DNA from: Phycisphaerales bacterium | GTDB taxonomy: Bacteria; Planctomycetota; Phycisphaerae; Phycisphaerales; UBA1924 | Assembly (NCBI GenBank): GCA_016764895.1 | Contig: JAESRA010000189.1 | Coordinates: forward strand, 1-43,912 | DNA length: 43,912 nucleotides | Direction: 5' to 3' | Part shown: positions 27,616-37,435 of the stretch, piece after piece | Position numbering within the stretch: the first letter of the stretch is position 1 | Layout of the letters: each line of letters opens with the position of its first letter | Translations under genes and position numbers: made by a program | The notes under the pieces: model-generated | Databases searched by the model: none | Seen by the model: only the letters and a program-made list of their open reading frames with translations | Told to the model about the DNA's origin: nothing

Positions 27616-30600
27616 TTATTCGGCTGAGTCGATCTTGACTTCAATCTCATCTACTTGTTGTTCAAGTCCAATATCACGCGTAGGAATGGCCCGAAGCAAG
27701 GATCGAATATCGAGAAGCTTCGATTTTGCCTCCTCAACATTTCCTTTAGCCAAATCAATGTTGATCTGGGCGATGATCAGCGTGATGCGGGCTCGGACCG
27801 ATAATGTGTACTTCATGCCCTCGTTGAGCATATTCTCCGCCTTGTCATACTGACCAAGTGCGGTATAAATGTTCCCAAGTGTATCATATGGCTCTGACCG
27901 ATTCGGGTTCGATGCAATCGCTCGCTCGGCAAGCTTCAACGCACGCTCATGCTCGCCCATCTCTGCGGATAGCACATAAGCAAGGTTATTGCTCATCTCC
28001 CAGTCATTCGGAAAAAGCTCGGCACCCTGAGACCAAATTTCCGAGGCCTTGACGAACTCATCGGCAGTATACAAAGTCGTGCCGTAGCTCTGGAAAGAAA
28101 TCAACTGCAACCTAGGCTGATTGCTGACCTGCATCAGACGCTCGTAAGTTGAAATGGCAAAGTCACGCTGTGACCCGACACTAATCAACCGCTGGGCGAT
28201 AAAGAGATCAATCCAGTTCAGCACTTCCTGGTTCGGGTTCCGTCGCTTGAGCGTCTCCAGATAGTTGATCTGGTCCTGCATCGACTGCCCCTCGAAGTAG
28301 CGAGTAATATTCCCAGACCACTGGATGAGCAACTGGTCAGAGTTTGACGAAAGATCAAAGGCCTTGGTTAGCTGCTGGACAGCAAGCTGGTCCCGCCCGC
28401 GTGCCTTGAGAACAAGAGCCTGTGCTGCAAGAAGTCCGGGGCTCGAATCGACCTGACCGGCGATTGCCGTCAGGTCGTTGATGACCGCATTGGCAAGTTT
28501 CGTGTCTGGATTTCGCGTCCGAACGATCGCATCAATCAACGCCGAACCCGCGCTGGGCGAGCGTTGAGCATCCCAAGCAAGCTTGTAGAAGGTCGTTGCA
28601 TGATCCCAGTCGTCTCGTGATGAGAAAAGCTGGCCGAGTTGATTGATCAACGATGCGTTCTGGCTCCGGAGTTCGACGATCTCTTGGGCAAAGTCGAACG
28701 CCTCGGCGTTGCGACCATCAATCATAAGCTCATTGATAATCCCGAACAATGCCTGGTCCAGCATCGGGTTGAGCCGAACGGCACGCTGCAGATCACGCAT
28801 CGCGTTGTCACGCTGGTCAACAGCAAAGTACCCCGCAGCCCGGACCCGGAACGCACGCCAATCGTTGGGATTGATCTGGAGGGCCGCATCGACATCAGCC
28901 AGCATGTCAGCCATATCCTCTTCAGAACCCGAAAGGAACTCGGCTCGTTTAACAAACACAACCGAATTGTCAGAATAGCTGGCAACCGCTTGGTCAAGTA
29001 AATCTCTTGCCTTCTGCAAATTGCCCAAGCCTTCTTCGATCTCAGAACTTTGCAGCAAGGCAATCATTGTGTCTTTCTTCGATGAATCAAGAAGGTTAAA
29101 CTGGACACGAGCATCTGCGAACTGACGCGTCCGGATCTGCATGTCGACAAGCCGGAGCCGGTAGAGGTCATCCTCATCGATGCCCGCATCAACAACAGTC
29201 CGAAAAGCATTCGATGCGTTGGTAAACTGATTGAGCATCATAAACAAATCGCCCAGAAGCTTTGTCCCCTCGAGTGTCTCGGGGTTCTCTCGGCTCACAG
29301 CATCCATAGCCGCCTGGATCGCAAGATTATGATGCCCGCGTTCAAGCATAAACCGAGCCAAGCCAATGTAAGGCCTGGTAGATCCATCGTCTTGATGGGC
29401 TTCAATGTAATCAAGATAGATCTGCCGGGCGGCCAACAGCCCGTCCTTGTCTCCGACACGCCCTTGATTGGCGTACCATTTTGCTTCGAGCTCAGCATAT
29501 TGAAACTTGTCCTCAGAAGCACGCAGGTCGTCGATCAAAACCCGAGACTCATCCCAGCGGTCCGTCGAGACATACAGGTTGGCCAGAGCAAACTTGTTTT
29601 CGATGTTGTTGGGGTCGAGTTCTAGGAAATTTTCTCGCTGCCGGATCGCGTACTCCTGCCCTTCAACGCCGCCGTAGCCGCCCTCTAAAGAGAGCCACAT
29701 CGACACAAACTGAGGGTCTTCGTTGGCGTATCGCTGGAACCGGCGTGCAATATCAAGCGCGTCTGTATACCGACGCATCCGAATCAGGGCATTTATATAA
29801 GTGAGAATGCTCGATCGGTCATCGGGCCGGATACTCAATGCTTGCTCAAAGGATTCAACCGAGGCCTCGATTTGCCCCAGCATCATCTGCTCAATAGCGA
29901 GCATCTTGTACAATGACGAATCGGCAGCACCACCAGAAATCGCCTGCTGATAAAGCTGAATGGCTTGCTCATGGCTTTCTTCATAAGAAGCCAGCCGGGC
30001 CTGGTAGCTCAATCCATTGACGCGATCAGAGTTATGTGTCTGGGCGTTCTTCGCTATATCCTTGGCTTTGTCGACTTGATCCAAGGCCAGTGCGCGAACA
30101 AAGGACATATCAATGACCCGATAGTCGTTGGGGGCAAGTTCTACAAGTTGCCTGAGCGTGTCGTCAAGAATCTCAACTTTACCTCGTGCTGAAGAAATAC
30201 TGGCGATCGAAATGAGCTGTTCCAACGGGTCCGTCTTTGAGTTTTTGAGTATTGAAATGAGAATCTCAAACTCGTCATCACTCTGGACTGCTTCAAAGAG
30301 ATCGGCAAGTCCTTGGTCGTCTGGGTTGGCTTCAACAGCAAGTTTCAGCAGGCTTCTTGCCCCAATAATATCTCCCTGATCGAGCAGAACAGTCGCCAAC
30401 TCTCGGGTGATTCTCGGAGCATAGTTCACCGATTCAATGCCCTCAGTAAGGACCGAAATCGAAGCCGACAAATCGCCGGGATTCTCATTGTTGCCCCGGC
30501 GAAGACTCCGGGAGGTGAGAATGAGTTCAAGCACGGGGTCATTAAGCAATGATGGATCTTCAATCGCGTTTAGATTGATAATCCCATTGCGGGCTATGCG

Positions 30601-32253
30601 GTTGTCAGGATCGTAAATCAAAACCTGCTCGTACAGTGTTTTGGCCTTTCGGAAGTCTTGGAGCTTTGTTTCGATATTGGCAAGCATAAGCAAGGCGCGA
30701 AGATCATACTGTTGATGCTTAAGCAGATTTATCAAAGCCGTGCGAGCGGTACCGTTCTGGTTCAGCTCAGTTGCTGCCAAGGCCTCAAACCAAAGTCCGC
30801 GTGCCTTCGACCTTGGGTTGTCGTTCAGATCAACAAACTGCTTAAACAAGCGCAAAGCGTCTTCTGTTTCGCCGTGGGCATATGCAATCTGTCCATCGAT
30901 GAGCATCAGGGGTGTATTGTCTTCGGTGACCCGCTCGGCATAACGATCACGAGCTTGAATCGCTTGGGCAAGAATCTCGGCAACCTCATCTTCACTGGCA
31001 TCTTTGCTTAGGCTCAGCCGTTGATATTCTTCGAGCTTCATCGATGCCTTGGTAATCAACGCTTCGCGCTGGGCACCAAAGATATGGACACCTTGAGTAG
31101 AAAGAGGTGGGATGGGGAGGTTGGTGATCTGTTCATAAACTTGGGCAGCTTTGGCTGTTTCTCCAGTGGTGATGTAAATCGACGCCGTCGCGAGCAATAG
31201 GTCCGATGATGAAGGGTTCGCTTCGATCAGTTTCTCGAAGATCGTGATAGTCCGGTCAAATCTGCGAAGTGGATCAGTCAAATATTCAACCAAACGAAAA
31301 TTGTTTGCCGCCGCAAGAGACAACTCGGCTACAGGCATGTCCATCAATGCAGTATGGATAGCCTCAAGCCGTGGCGAGAACCCAAGTAGCACCTCCTGCA
31401 CAGCCTTTGTTCGAGCAGATTCGTTGATCGGATGAGCTTCATAGGTAGCCGATCGAGCCAGTTCCATCTCGATCATCAATGTTGTCACCAGCGTCATCGG
31501 CGAGTTGGGATGCTCTTGATAGTGCTTCTTGCCCATGGCGACCGCTTCGGTGCGTGCCGCAACAACGCCGGATTTGTCATCATTCTTAACTGTCTGGGTT
31601 TGTTCATAGACCGTCCATCGCATCAACGCACTTCTGGCACGATCATCGTTTGGGTTGGCCAAGAGCGCGGCGGTTAGATCATCACGGACCAACTCGTACT
31701 CATCTTCTTCAATAACACCATTGGAAGCAGAAATCCGTTCCCATGCAAGCCCGCGATACCGGCGGAGCGTAGGCCAATCCTCATCAACGCCGGGGATGCC
31801 GTCAAAAAATCCGAGTGCCTCGGTTGTTCGCCGGATGAGTTGGTCCGCTTGGTTGCGGTTATATCTCCGTGCCAGTGCGTCGTAGGTAATCCCAAGTTCT
31901 CTGTGATACGCTTCAAGATTATTCCGCTGAACAATCGAGGCCTGACGAATAGCCCCGAGGTAATCGATCCGGAATGCGTCGTAGTACGCGGTCTCGGTTT
32001 CAGGAGTCCACTGTTCCAAGGAACTGATCCACTTATTGATATTCTCGGCAACGGTGGGATCCTTATTGACCGCCTTTGAGTAAAGCTTGCGGGCAAGATC
32101 AGTGTCCCCCTCCACCATCGCTTTATCGCCTAAGGCCACAAGGTCATCGGCAGTCTTGTACACCGCAGAATACGCCGCAAAGAGCATCCCCAGCATCGCC
32201 ACGACAGCCACAATCAAGATGATGACAAACTTAGTATTCACACGCGATGCCAT
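27616..32253 (-). CDS. Very large membrane-anchored TPR protein (1545 residues)
   Basis: A single-pass protein whose N-terminus TKFVIILIVAVVAMLGMLF (about 7-25) is a transmembrane anchor. The rest is almost entirely helical repeats of tetratricopeptide type, for example LVALGDKAMVEGDTDLARKLY near residue 38 and GNIYTALGQYDKAENMLNEGM near the C-terminus. TPR solenoids act as protein scaffolds. By position it resembles the large TPR proteins (PrsT-like) of exosortase/PEP-CTERM loci, but those are lipoproteins and this one has no lipobox. ATG 32253 has GAGG nine bases upstream. It lies 80 bases before the Wzz/BY-kinase gene and 121 bases after the EpsI-type gene. A periplasmic location is inferred. 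Confidence 0.88.
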   Translation of the reverse strand: MASRVNTKFVIILIVAVVAMLGMLFAAYSAVYKTADDLVALGDKAMVEGDTDLARKLYSKAVNKDPTVAENINKWISSLEQWTPETETAYYDAFRIDYLGAIRQASIVQRNNLEAYHRELGITYDALARRYNRNQADQLIRRTTEALGFFDGIPGVDEDWPTLRRYRGLAWERISASNGVIEEDEYELVRDDLTAALLANPNDDRARSALMRWTVYEQTQTVKNDDKSGVVAARTEAVAMGKKHYQEHPNSPMTLVTTLMIEMELARSATYEAHPINESARTKAVQEVLLGFSPRLEAIHTALMDMPVAELSLAAANNFRLVEYLTDPLRRFDRTITIFEKLIEANPSSSDLLLATASIYITTGETAKAAQVYEQITNLPIPPLSTQGVHIFGAQREALITKASMKLEEYQRLSLSKDASEDEVAEILAQAIQARDRYAERVTEDNTPLMLIDGQIAYAHGETEDALRLFKQFVDLNDNPRSKARGLWFEALAATELNQNGTARTALINLLKHQQYDLRALLMLANIETKLQDFRKAKTLYEQVLIYDPDNRIARNGIINLNAIEDPSLLNDPVLELILTSRSLRRGNNENPGDLSASISVLTEGIESVNYAPRITRELATVLLDQGDIIGARSLLKLAVEANPDDQGLADLFEAVQSDDEFEILISILKNSKTDPLEQLISIASISSARGKVEILDDTLRQLVELAPNDYRVIDMSFVRALALDQVDKAKDIAKNAQTHNSDRVNGLSYQARLASYEESHEQAIQLYQQAISGGAADSSLYKMLAIEQMMLGQIEASVESFEQALSIRPDDRSSILTYINALIRMRRYTDALDIARRFQRYANEDPQFVSMWLSLEGGYGGVEGQEYAIRQRENFLELDPNNIENKFALANLYVSTDRWDESRVLIDDLRASEDKFQYAELEAKWYANQGRVGDKDGLLAARQIYLDYIEAHQDDGSTRPYIGLARFMLERGHHNLAIQAAMDAVSRENPETLEGTKLLGDLFMMLNQFTNASNAFRTVVDAGIDEDDLYRLRLVDMQIRTRQFADARVQFNLLDSSKKDTMIALLQSSEIEEGLGNLQKARDLLDQAVASYSDNSVVFVKRAEFLSGSEEDMADMLADVDAALQINPNDWRAFRVRAAGYFAVDQRDNAMRDLQRAVRLNPMLDQALFGIINELMIDGRNAEAFDFAQEIVELRSQNASLINQLGQLFSSRDDWDHATTFYKLAWDAQRSPSAGSALIDAIVRTRNPDTKLANAVINDLTAIAGQVDSSPGLLAAQALVLKARGRDQLAVQQLTKAFDLSSNSDQLLIQWSGNITRYFEGQSMQDQINYLETLKRRNPNQEVLNWIDLFIAQRLISVGSQRDFAISTYERLMQVSNQPRLQLISFQSYGTTLYTADEFVKASEIWSQGAELFPNDWEMSNNLAYVLSAEMGEHERALKLAERAIASNPNRSEPYDTLGNIYTALGQYDKAENMLNEGMKYTLSVRARITLIIAQINIDLAKGNVEEAKSKLLDIRSLLRAIPTRDIGLEQQVDEIEVKIDSAE

Positions 32254-32374
32254 GGGCTATATCCTCTTCACTATTTTCCGCACACTGCGGCCATTTCATG
32301 TCCAACGGGCTGTTCCCGCCAAGTTCTTACAATTCATCTTCGCACTCACGGAACACCCGTGGGCGACAGAGTAG

Positions 32375-33277
32375 TCACTCCACCGGAGGTGGATAAACCC
32401 CCTGCTGCACATCGACCCAGTCCGGGGTGCAGCGCATCATTTCGCCAAGTAAATCACTTATAAGCTGTCCCGAATATTCGACAAACTCCTCCATCGAATC
32501 AGCGGTCACACAGTTCAACTGAATCTTCAGGTAATACGCATAATCATCCGTCAAGTTAAACGCCAAGGTGCGAACCTCGTTGGCGTTGGCCTTGGTGCCC
32601 CCATTGGCAATAAAGAAATACCCCGCATAAATCTTACGGTCATCCCCGATAGTAAACTCAGAGCACCGCATCAGCAAATCATTCTCAGGCGTCACATCAC
32701 GCGGCAGCCGGATACGCTGCCCAGGGGCATCAGTCCATTTCCGATTATTGCTCAGTCGCACGGAATACAACTTGCCAGAGAGCCCCGCCAGTTCTGCGGG
32801 CACCGAACTGTCGTGACGCCATGAACTCGTATCAAGATCAAGCTTTATATTCCGTGAAGATTCGCTCTGTTGCAATCCCCCGCCCACAAAACACCGTTCA
32901 GGCACATGAGGCACCGTATCAATCATCCCCGTGTAATACGCGGCATGGAGTTCAACGACAACAGGGTTCTTGGTGTTCTGCGAATCTTTCCGAATGTAAT
33001 CACGCGAAACATAGTTCTGGGTGCCCAATGTCTCGATGACCTCGCTCGACGAGATCCGATCAGAACCCAGCCGAATCCAGTTCTTGGTTTCTGTTGGGAT
33101 TGCAGAAACTTGCCGGTTATTCTCCGGGTAGATCGGAATCTTCTGCATATGCAGATCCGCGAACTTGATATACGCGCTGATCCCAACGGTCGCCCCGATC
33201 ATCACGATCGCAGCGAGTGCCGGCGCCAAGATGCTCCCGTTTCTTTGCGTATTTCCTTGACCGTTTTTTCGATTCAT
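32375..33277 (-). CDS. Exosortase-associated EpsI-family protein
   Basis: A 300-residue protein with one N-terminal transmembrane helix (about 18-37) and a periplasmic EpsI-type domain. The family hallmark is visible as YYTGMIDTVPHVPERCFVGGG, with H124 and C129 in the conserved H-x-P-E-x-C arrangement. EpsI proteins are fused to, or encoded beside, exosortases and are needed for polysaccharide export in some species; their biochemical role is unclear. ATG 33277 overlaps the exosortase stop codon (ATGA), so the two are translationally coupled, which strengthens the assignment of both. Confidence 0.9.
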   Translation of the reverse strand: MNRKNGQGNTQRNGSILAPALAAIVMIGATVGISAYIKFADLHMQKIPIYPENNRQVSAIPTETKNWIRLGSDRISSSEVIETLGTQNYVSRDYIRKDSQNTKNPVVVELHAAYYTGMIDTVPHVPERCFVGGGLQQSESSRNIKLDLDTSSWRHDSSVPAELAGLSGKLYSVRLSNNRKWTDAPGQRIRLPRDVTPENDLLMRCSEFTIGDDRKIYAGYFFIANGGTKANANEVRTLAFNLTDDYAYYLKIQLNCVTADSMEEFVEYSGQLISDLLGEMMRCTPDWVDVQQGVYPPPVE

Positions 33278-34227
33278 GCCGGCTGCTCCTGACCGCTACC
33301 AATAATCCGGTTAAGCATCCAAACTACACCCATAAACAACCCGAGCGAAGGGACAAGCAATAAAGTCCCAATGATCGTGTGGGCATCGCCCGAGGCAAGA
33401 TCAGGATCAACCAATGTGAGCAATCCCAGCACAGTCACACGAACCATATTCATCAAAATCGCAACAGGACCAGCCAAAAGAATCAATGCGATTCGCTGCC
33501 ACCACTGCGTGCAACCAAGCAACGCAACCGCCCCGGCCAACGCATAAAAAGCCACCACCATACGCATCCCCGAACACGCCTCGGCAACATTAAGTGGATG
33601 CAGTTCCCCAGAACTCGTCAATATATCAAGCCGATTACCCACCAGATCAACAGAGAACCAACCAAACGGCTCACCAATCACACTCAGCATCAGCCAAGAG
33701 CCTTGCGAGGCAAGCATCTGGAGTTTGAAAGTCACCTGAAGCATAATCGCTTCGGAAATTGTGATCATCAAGAGTAAATATAAAATCGGCAAGAAAGCAT
33801 ACCGCAACATCGCCGGTCCGGTAATCATCAACACCATCGAGCCCAAACTCAACACCATCGAAAAACCCTGAAGCATCGGATTGCTAATAAAGAACAAATT
33901 ATACGAATACGCAAATATCCCAACCAAGAACGGCACGATCGCAGGCCAAAACACCCGCACCTCCGTCTGCGCAATCTTCTCACGACTCAGCCACAACAGA
34001 TACCCAGATATAAACGGAATCACCAACGCATGACCCCAGTCCTCTTTGTTCTCCCAACTCATCTTTAGCTGGAACAAAAACCACTGGTGAAAGAGCCAAA
34101 CAAACAACACGCCCAGCACACCAGTAATCACCAGCCCTCGCCGGGTGAACATACCAAGTATCAACCCTTCGTCATCGCTGGACGACTGAGCTGGAATCGG
34201 GTTGGGGGATGTACTCTGGGTAGTCAT
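33274..34227 (-). CDS. xrt: Exosortase (transpeptidase-like membrane protein-sorting enzyme)
   Basis: A 317-residue integral membrane protein with about eight hydrophobic segments. It carries the three invariant exosortase residues in the expected context: C218 in VAEACSGMRM, R263 in ILMNMVRVTVLG, and H283 in GDAHTIIG. Exosortases recognise a C-terminal PEP-CTERM-type tail, cleave it and are thought to transfer the protein to a surface partner. The catalytic set is complete, so it should be active. No matching substrate tail was found on any protein in this window. No strong ribosome-binding site precedes ATG 34227. The exosortase subtype is not assigned. Confidence 0.93.
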   Translation of the reverse strand: MTTQSTSPNPIPAQSSSDDEGLILGMFTRRGLVITGVLGVLFVWLFHQWFLFQLKMSWENKEDWGHALVIPFISGYLLWLSREKIAQTEVRVFWPAIVPFLVGIFAYSYNLFFISNPMLQGFSMVLSLGSMVLMITGPAMLRYAFLPILYLLLMITISEAIMLQVTFKLQMLASQGSWLMLSVIGEPFGWFSVDLVGNRLDILTSSGELHPLNVAEACSGMRMVVAFYALAGAVALLGCTQWWQRIALILLAGPVAILMNMVRVTVLGLLTLVDPDLASGDAHTIIGTLLLVPSLGLFMGVVWMLNRIIGSGQEQPA

Positions 34228-34410
34228 AATCGGGTAATAACTGATCGGCCAACAAAGCCGGATTCTTTGGTCTGCTTCCTAAGGACAAGATGATTGGCGC
34301 ACAATCTCGCGCGTTCGAGGCGCACGCAAGAATAGCTGCACCAAATCCGATACTCCGCCTACTCACCGTCTACGAAGAGCAAGGCCCAAAGGTTCAAAGA
34401 ACGCGACAAA

Positions 34411-35970
34411 TCAGTTCGTTCTACTAAACGGCGGAGGACCAAACACATCATTACCAAAGTTGCGGTCAAGCAAGAACCCAAACCCGTAACTCGTCCGGAA
34501 TCCGCCTCGAAGCACCGCCAGAGGCGTCGCCCAGAAATTCGTGCCCACATTGATCCGGTCATCAGGCTTGATGTACACATCAGGCTGCGTCCCCTCCTGA
34601 ATCGCCCGGAGATTCAGCATAATCGTCGCCTGCTCATTTACGCCCACAATTCGGGTCAAATCGACCCGTTCAGGGATTGCAAGGCCATTGAGCCCGCCCG
34701 CACTGGTAATTGCCCGTGTCAGGGTCAAACGCCCGGCCACAGGCAAGTTGTACACGCCAGGCCCGTTGACCTGACCATCAATATACACATTGCCAATCGG
34801 TGACGGAGGCACACTCACAATGTCACCAGGCCGAATCACAATATTGTATCGAGCGTCCCCAGCAAGCAAAGGCTTCACCGGGATACGGATCTTCCGCTGC
34901 GTAAAGAGTTGCCCACGAGAATCCGTTGGTGTCATCCTGCCGTCGGCAGCCGGGATCATCCGTCTGGCCGCGACCGGGATCGACTCACGAACCCAACGCC
35001 CATCGACAAACCGCCACCGAGGCGTCAGCATGGCAGAACTGGATTGGGTGATGTTTTGGCCCTCAAAACCAGCGGAATCAGCGGATTGACCGTTATGCTG
35101 GATCGGCTCAATCAGATCAATCAGCGGGTCATGACCACCGGGTGCCGAAGGAGCAATCAAACCATTGCCAGAGCCTGAGATCATCCCAGGGCTCGAAAGA
35201 TCATCAATCACATCAAGCAGGTCTTCACCATCAGGCTCATCGAACAGATCAACCGAGGGAACACTCGGCAACGATTCCTGCTGAATCGTGCTGAGTGAGT
35301 CATCTAAAGGGACCTGTCGAATCACATAAATATTCTCGACAAACTGAGGAATCCCGCCAGCACTCACAAGTCCTTGGAGAATCCTAAAGTCTGAACTAGG
35401 AACAAGATACGGCCCAGGATTCGACACATTGCCCATCAAAAAGAATGTCTGCTCACTTCGTTGCTCAACAACCACCGAAACAAGGGGGTCGGCCACCAGG
35501 GTAATCATCGTTTCGGCGATTCGTTCGCTGACTTCTTTTTCGGTTAATCCGGATATAAAGATCCGTCCAAGTTGGGGGACTTCGAGGTATCCATTGGGAT
35601 CAATCTGTCGAATCAAGATTTCAACCTGATTTGTCGCGATCAGGTCCCAGATACTCAGCGTGAGTACATCGCCTGCAGACACTCGATATACCGTTGATTG
35701 TGGGATCAAATCTTCATTGGTAATCTCAGAAATTTCAACCCATTCATCGGCCGGAGCCTCGATGGCGGCCAGATGCTCAAGAATCGGAACGCGCGTCGGG
35801 GTGTGCTCCCAGCGTCCGGTAATACTCGGGTTCATGAATGAATCATTGACGATACATCCACCCAGAGGTACCAACAGGGAAGCCAATCCGGCCATCATCC
35901 CAAACTTGAATATCGAGCAAAGCTGGCTCTGGGTTCTCAATACACCGGGTTTCAAAGTCTTCTGGGACAC
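34411..35970 (-). CDS. Outer-membrane polysaccharide export lipoprotein (Wza/SLBB type)
   Basis: A 519-residue export protein. The start is taken as GTG 35970 because AGGAG lies exactly seven bases upstream. The product then begins MSQKTLKPGVLRTQ with a hydrophobic stretch ending in the lipobox LGGC, placing the lipid on C39. A longer frame from 36024 would put residues before a poor signal. The polysaccharide export (Poly_export) domain follows (about 95-190, YRVSAGDVLTLSIWD). Two SLBB-like regions come next, one with FFLMGNVSNPGPY and one with VYIDGQVNGPGVYNLP. A variable Asp/Gly/Ser-rich insert separates them. It would form the outer-membrane channel partner of the Wzz/BY-kinase protein and appears to be the first gene of the locus. 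Confidence 0.92.
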   Translation of the reverse strand: MSQKTLKPGVLRTQSQLCSIFKFGMMAGLASLLVPLGGCIVNDSFMNPSITGRWEHTPTRVPILEHLAAIEAPADEWVEISEITNEDLIPQSTVYRVSAGDVLTLSIWDLIATNQVEILIRQIDPNGYLEVPQLGRIFISGLTEKEVSERIAETMITLVADPLVSVVVEQRSEQTFFLMGNVSNPGPYLVPSSDFRILQGLVSAGGIPQFVENIYVIRQVPLDDSLSTIQQESLPSVPSVDLFDEPDGEDLLDVIDDLSSPGMISGSGNGLIAPSAPGGHDPLIDLIEPIQHNGQSADSAGFEGQNITQSSSAMLTPRWRFVDGRWVRESIPVAARRMIPAADGRMTPTDSRGQLFTQRKIRIPVKPLLAGDARYNIVIRPGDIVSVPPSPIGNVYIDGQVNGPGVYNLPVAGRLTLTRAITSAGGLNGLAIPERVDLTRIVGVNEQATIMLNLRAIQEGTQPDVYIKPDDRINVGTNFWATPLAVLRGGFRTSYGFGFLLDRNFGNDVFGPPPFSRTN

Positions 35971-36512
35971 GGGCTTGCTCCTGCATTCATTCAAACCATA
36001 ATCGACATATTCAAACACGATCAAACATGATCAACAAGACCCAAGCGGTCAATTCAGATCATGGCACAAATTACATCGAGAACATGGCGTAAACGCCTCG
36101 AATGCAACAGTGTAGCACCCGCCAAGCAAATCGCTTGGTTCTCTGATTCGCTCCATCGACCACCAACGCCCCTCAAGTTGATTTCAACACCGAAAAACGC
36201 ATAATTTTCGGGCGTTAAGACAAGATTGCGCCATACTTCGGTGTCAAACCAAGCCTCTTGAAGATTGGCAATGATCTCAGAAACGAATCACTCCGATATA
36301 TACGACGCAAAGATTCCCCTCGTTCTTACAAATCAGCTCTCTCGGACATAAACTCTCCCGTGCCAAACAATCCTTCAAACCCGTCGCCGCCTTCTCAGAG
36401 TGATTCTCCAAAAATACCAGAATCCAGCCAATCCCGCACCCTGAGCCGCCACCCAAGACCCCTCGGAGGCGACCCCATCGCCACCCTCAAACCCGCCTTC
36501 TCCCTGGGCTCC
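35971..36512. promoter_or_regulatory. Divergent region between the export locus and lipA
   Basis: It contains several short inverted repeats: GATCA-AACA-TGATC (36019-36032), GGCGT-AA-ACGCC (36086-36097) and CCAAGC-AAATC-GCTTGG (36122-36138). A plus-strand promoter candidate for lipA is TTGATT (36178-36183), a 16-base spacer, then CATAAT (36200-36205). Bases 36258-36512 are open in the lipA frame but encode a Pro/Ser-rich stretch unlike LipA; I leave it outside the gene. No other gene is seen. Confidence 0.4.
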
Positions 36513-37430
36513 ATGATCCTCAACAACCAAAACGACGCGATCCACCACCTCAGCATCAAAAAGAAACCAAGCTGGCTCAAAGCCAAACTCCCAGGCGGCA
36601 AAAACTTCCAAGCCACCAAATCAAACATCGACGCCCACAACCTCCACACCGTCTGCCAAGAAGCCGCCTGCCCAAACATGGGCGAGTGCTGGGCCAAGGG
36701 CGTCGCCACCATCATGATCCTCGGCGACACCTGCACCCGCGCCTGCGGCTTCTGCAATGTCAAAACCGGAAAACCCGCCGCCGTCGACAAAGACGAACCA
36801 AGACGAGTCGCCGAATCACTCAGCGGCGCAGGCCTCAAACACATCGTCATCACCTCCGTCGACCGCGACGACCTCCCCGACGGCGGCGCCGGCATCTGGG
36901 CAGAAACCATCCTCCGCACAAGAGAGGCATGCCCAGACATGTCCATCGAAGTCCTCATAGGCGACTTCAAAGGCGACCAGGCCGCCCTCCAAATGGTCAT
37001 CGACGCCAAACCAGAAATCATCGCACATAACTTAGAAACCGTCAAACGCTGCCACCCCGCCGTCCGCCCAAGCGCAAAGTACGAACGAACCATGGAACTC
37101 CTCGCCCGTGTCAAAGCCCAAGGCACCGTCACTAAAACCGGAATCATGGTCGGCATCGGCGAACGCAAACAAGAAGTCTTCGAAATGTTCAACGACCTCG
37201 TCTCCATGACTTCTCACAACGGCGACGCCTGCGACATCATCACCATCGGGCAATACCTCCAGCCAACCCGCAACCACCTCCCCATCGACCGCTGGGTCCA
37301 TCCCGATGAGTTCGACGAGTACATCAAGGTCGGCCAAAGCGCCGGCATCAAACTCGTCGTCTCAGGCCCCCTCGTCCGCTCAAGCTACCTCGCCGACGAA
37401 CAAGTCGAACGCTTCCACAACCGCGACTAG
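36513..37430 (+). CDS. lipA: Lipoyl synthase (radical SAM)
   Basis: A 305-residue iron-sulfur enzyme that inserts two sulfurs into the octanoyl group on lipoyl-dependent proteins such as pyruvate dehydrogenase E2. Both clusters are intact. The auxiliary cluster ligands are C48, C53 and C59 (CQEAACPNMGEC), and the radical-SAM ligands are C74, C78 and C81 (CTRACGFC). The spacing equals that of the E. coli enzyme. The C-terminal RSSY motif (VRSSYLADE) that ligates the auxiliary cluster is present. ATG 36513 gives the usual length. Earlier in-frame starts (GTG 36360, TTG 36258) would add a low-complexity extension. Confidence 0.93.
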   Translation: MILNNQNDAIHHLSIKKKPSWLKAKLPGGKNFQATKSNIDAHNLHTVCQEAACPNMGECWAKGVATIMILGDTCTRACGFCNVKTGKPAAVDKDEPRRVAESLSGAGLKHIVITSVDRDDLPDGGAGIWAETILRTREACPDMSIEVLIGDFKGDQAALQMVIDAKPEIIAHNLETVKRCHPAVRPSAKYERTMELLARVKAQGTVTKTGIMVGIGERKQEVFEMFNDLVSMTSHNGDACDIITIGQYLQPTRNHLPIDRWVHPDEFDEYIKVGQSAGIKLVVSGPLVRSSYLADEQVERFHNRD

Positions 37431-37435
37431 TCACA

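Noticed and set aside
34172-34366. 64-codon minus-strand frame between the export lipoprotein and exosortase genes
   Set aside because: It overlaps the exosortase start, lacks a ribosome-binding site and has no recognisable sequence feature.
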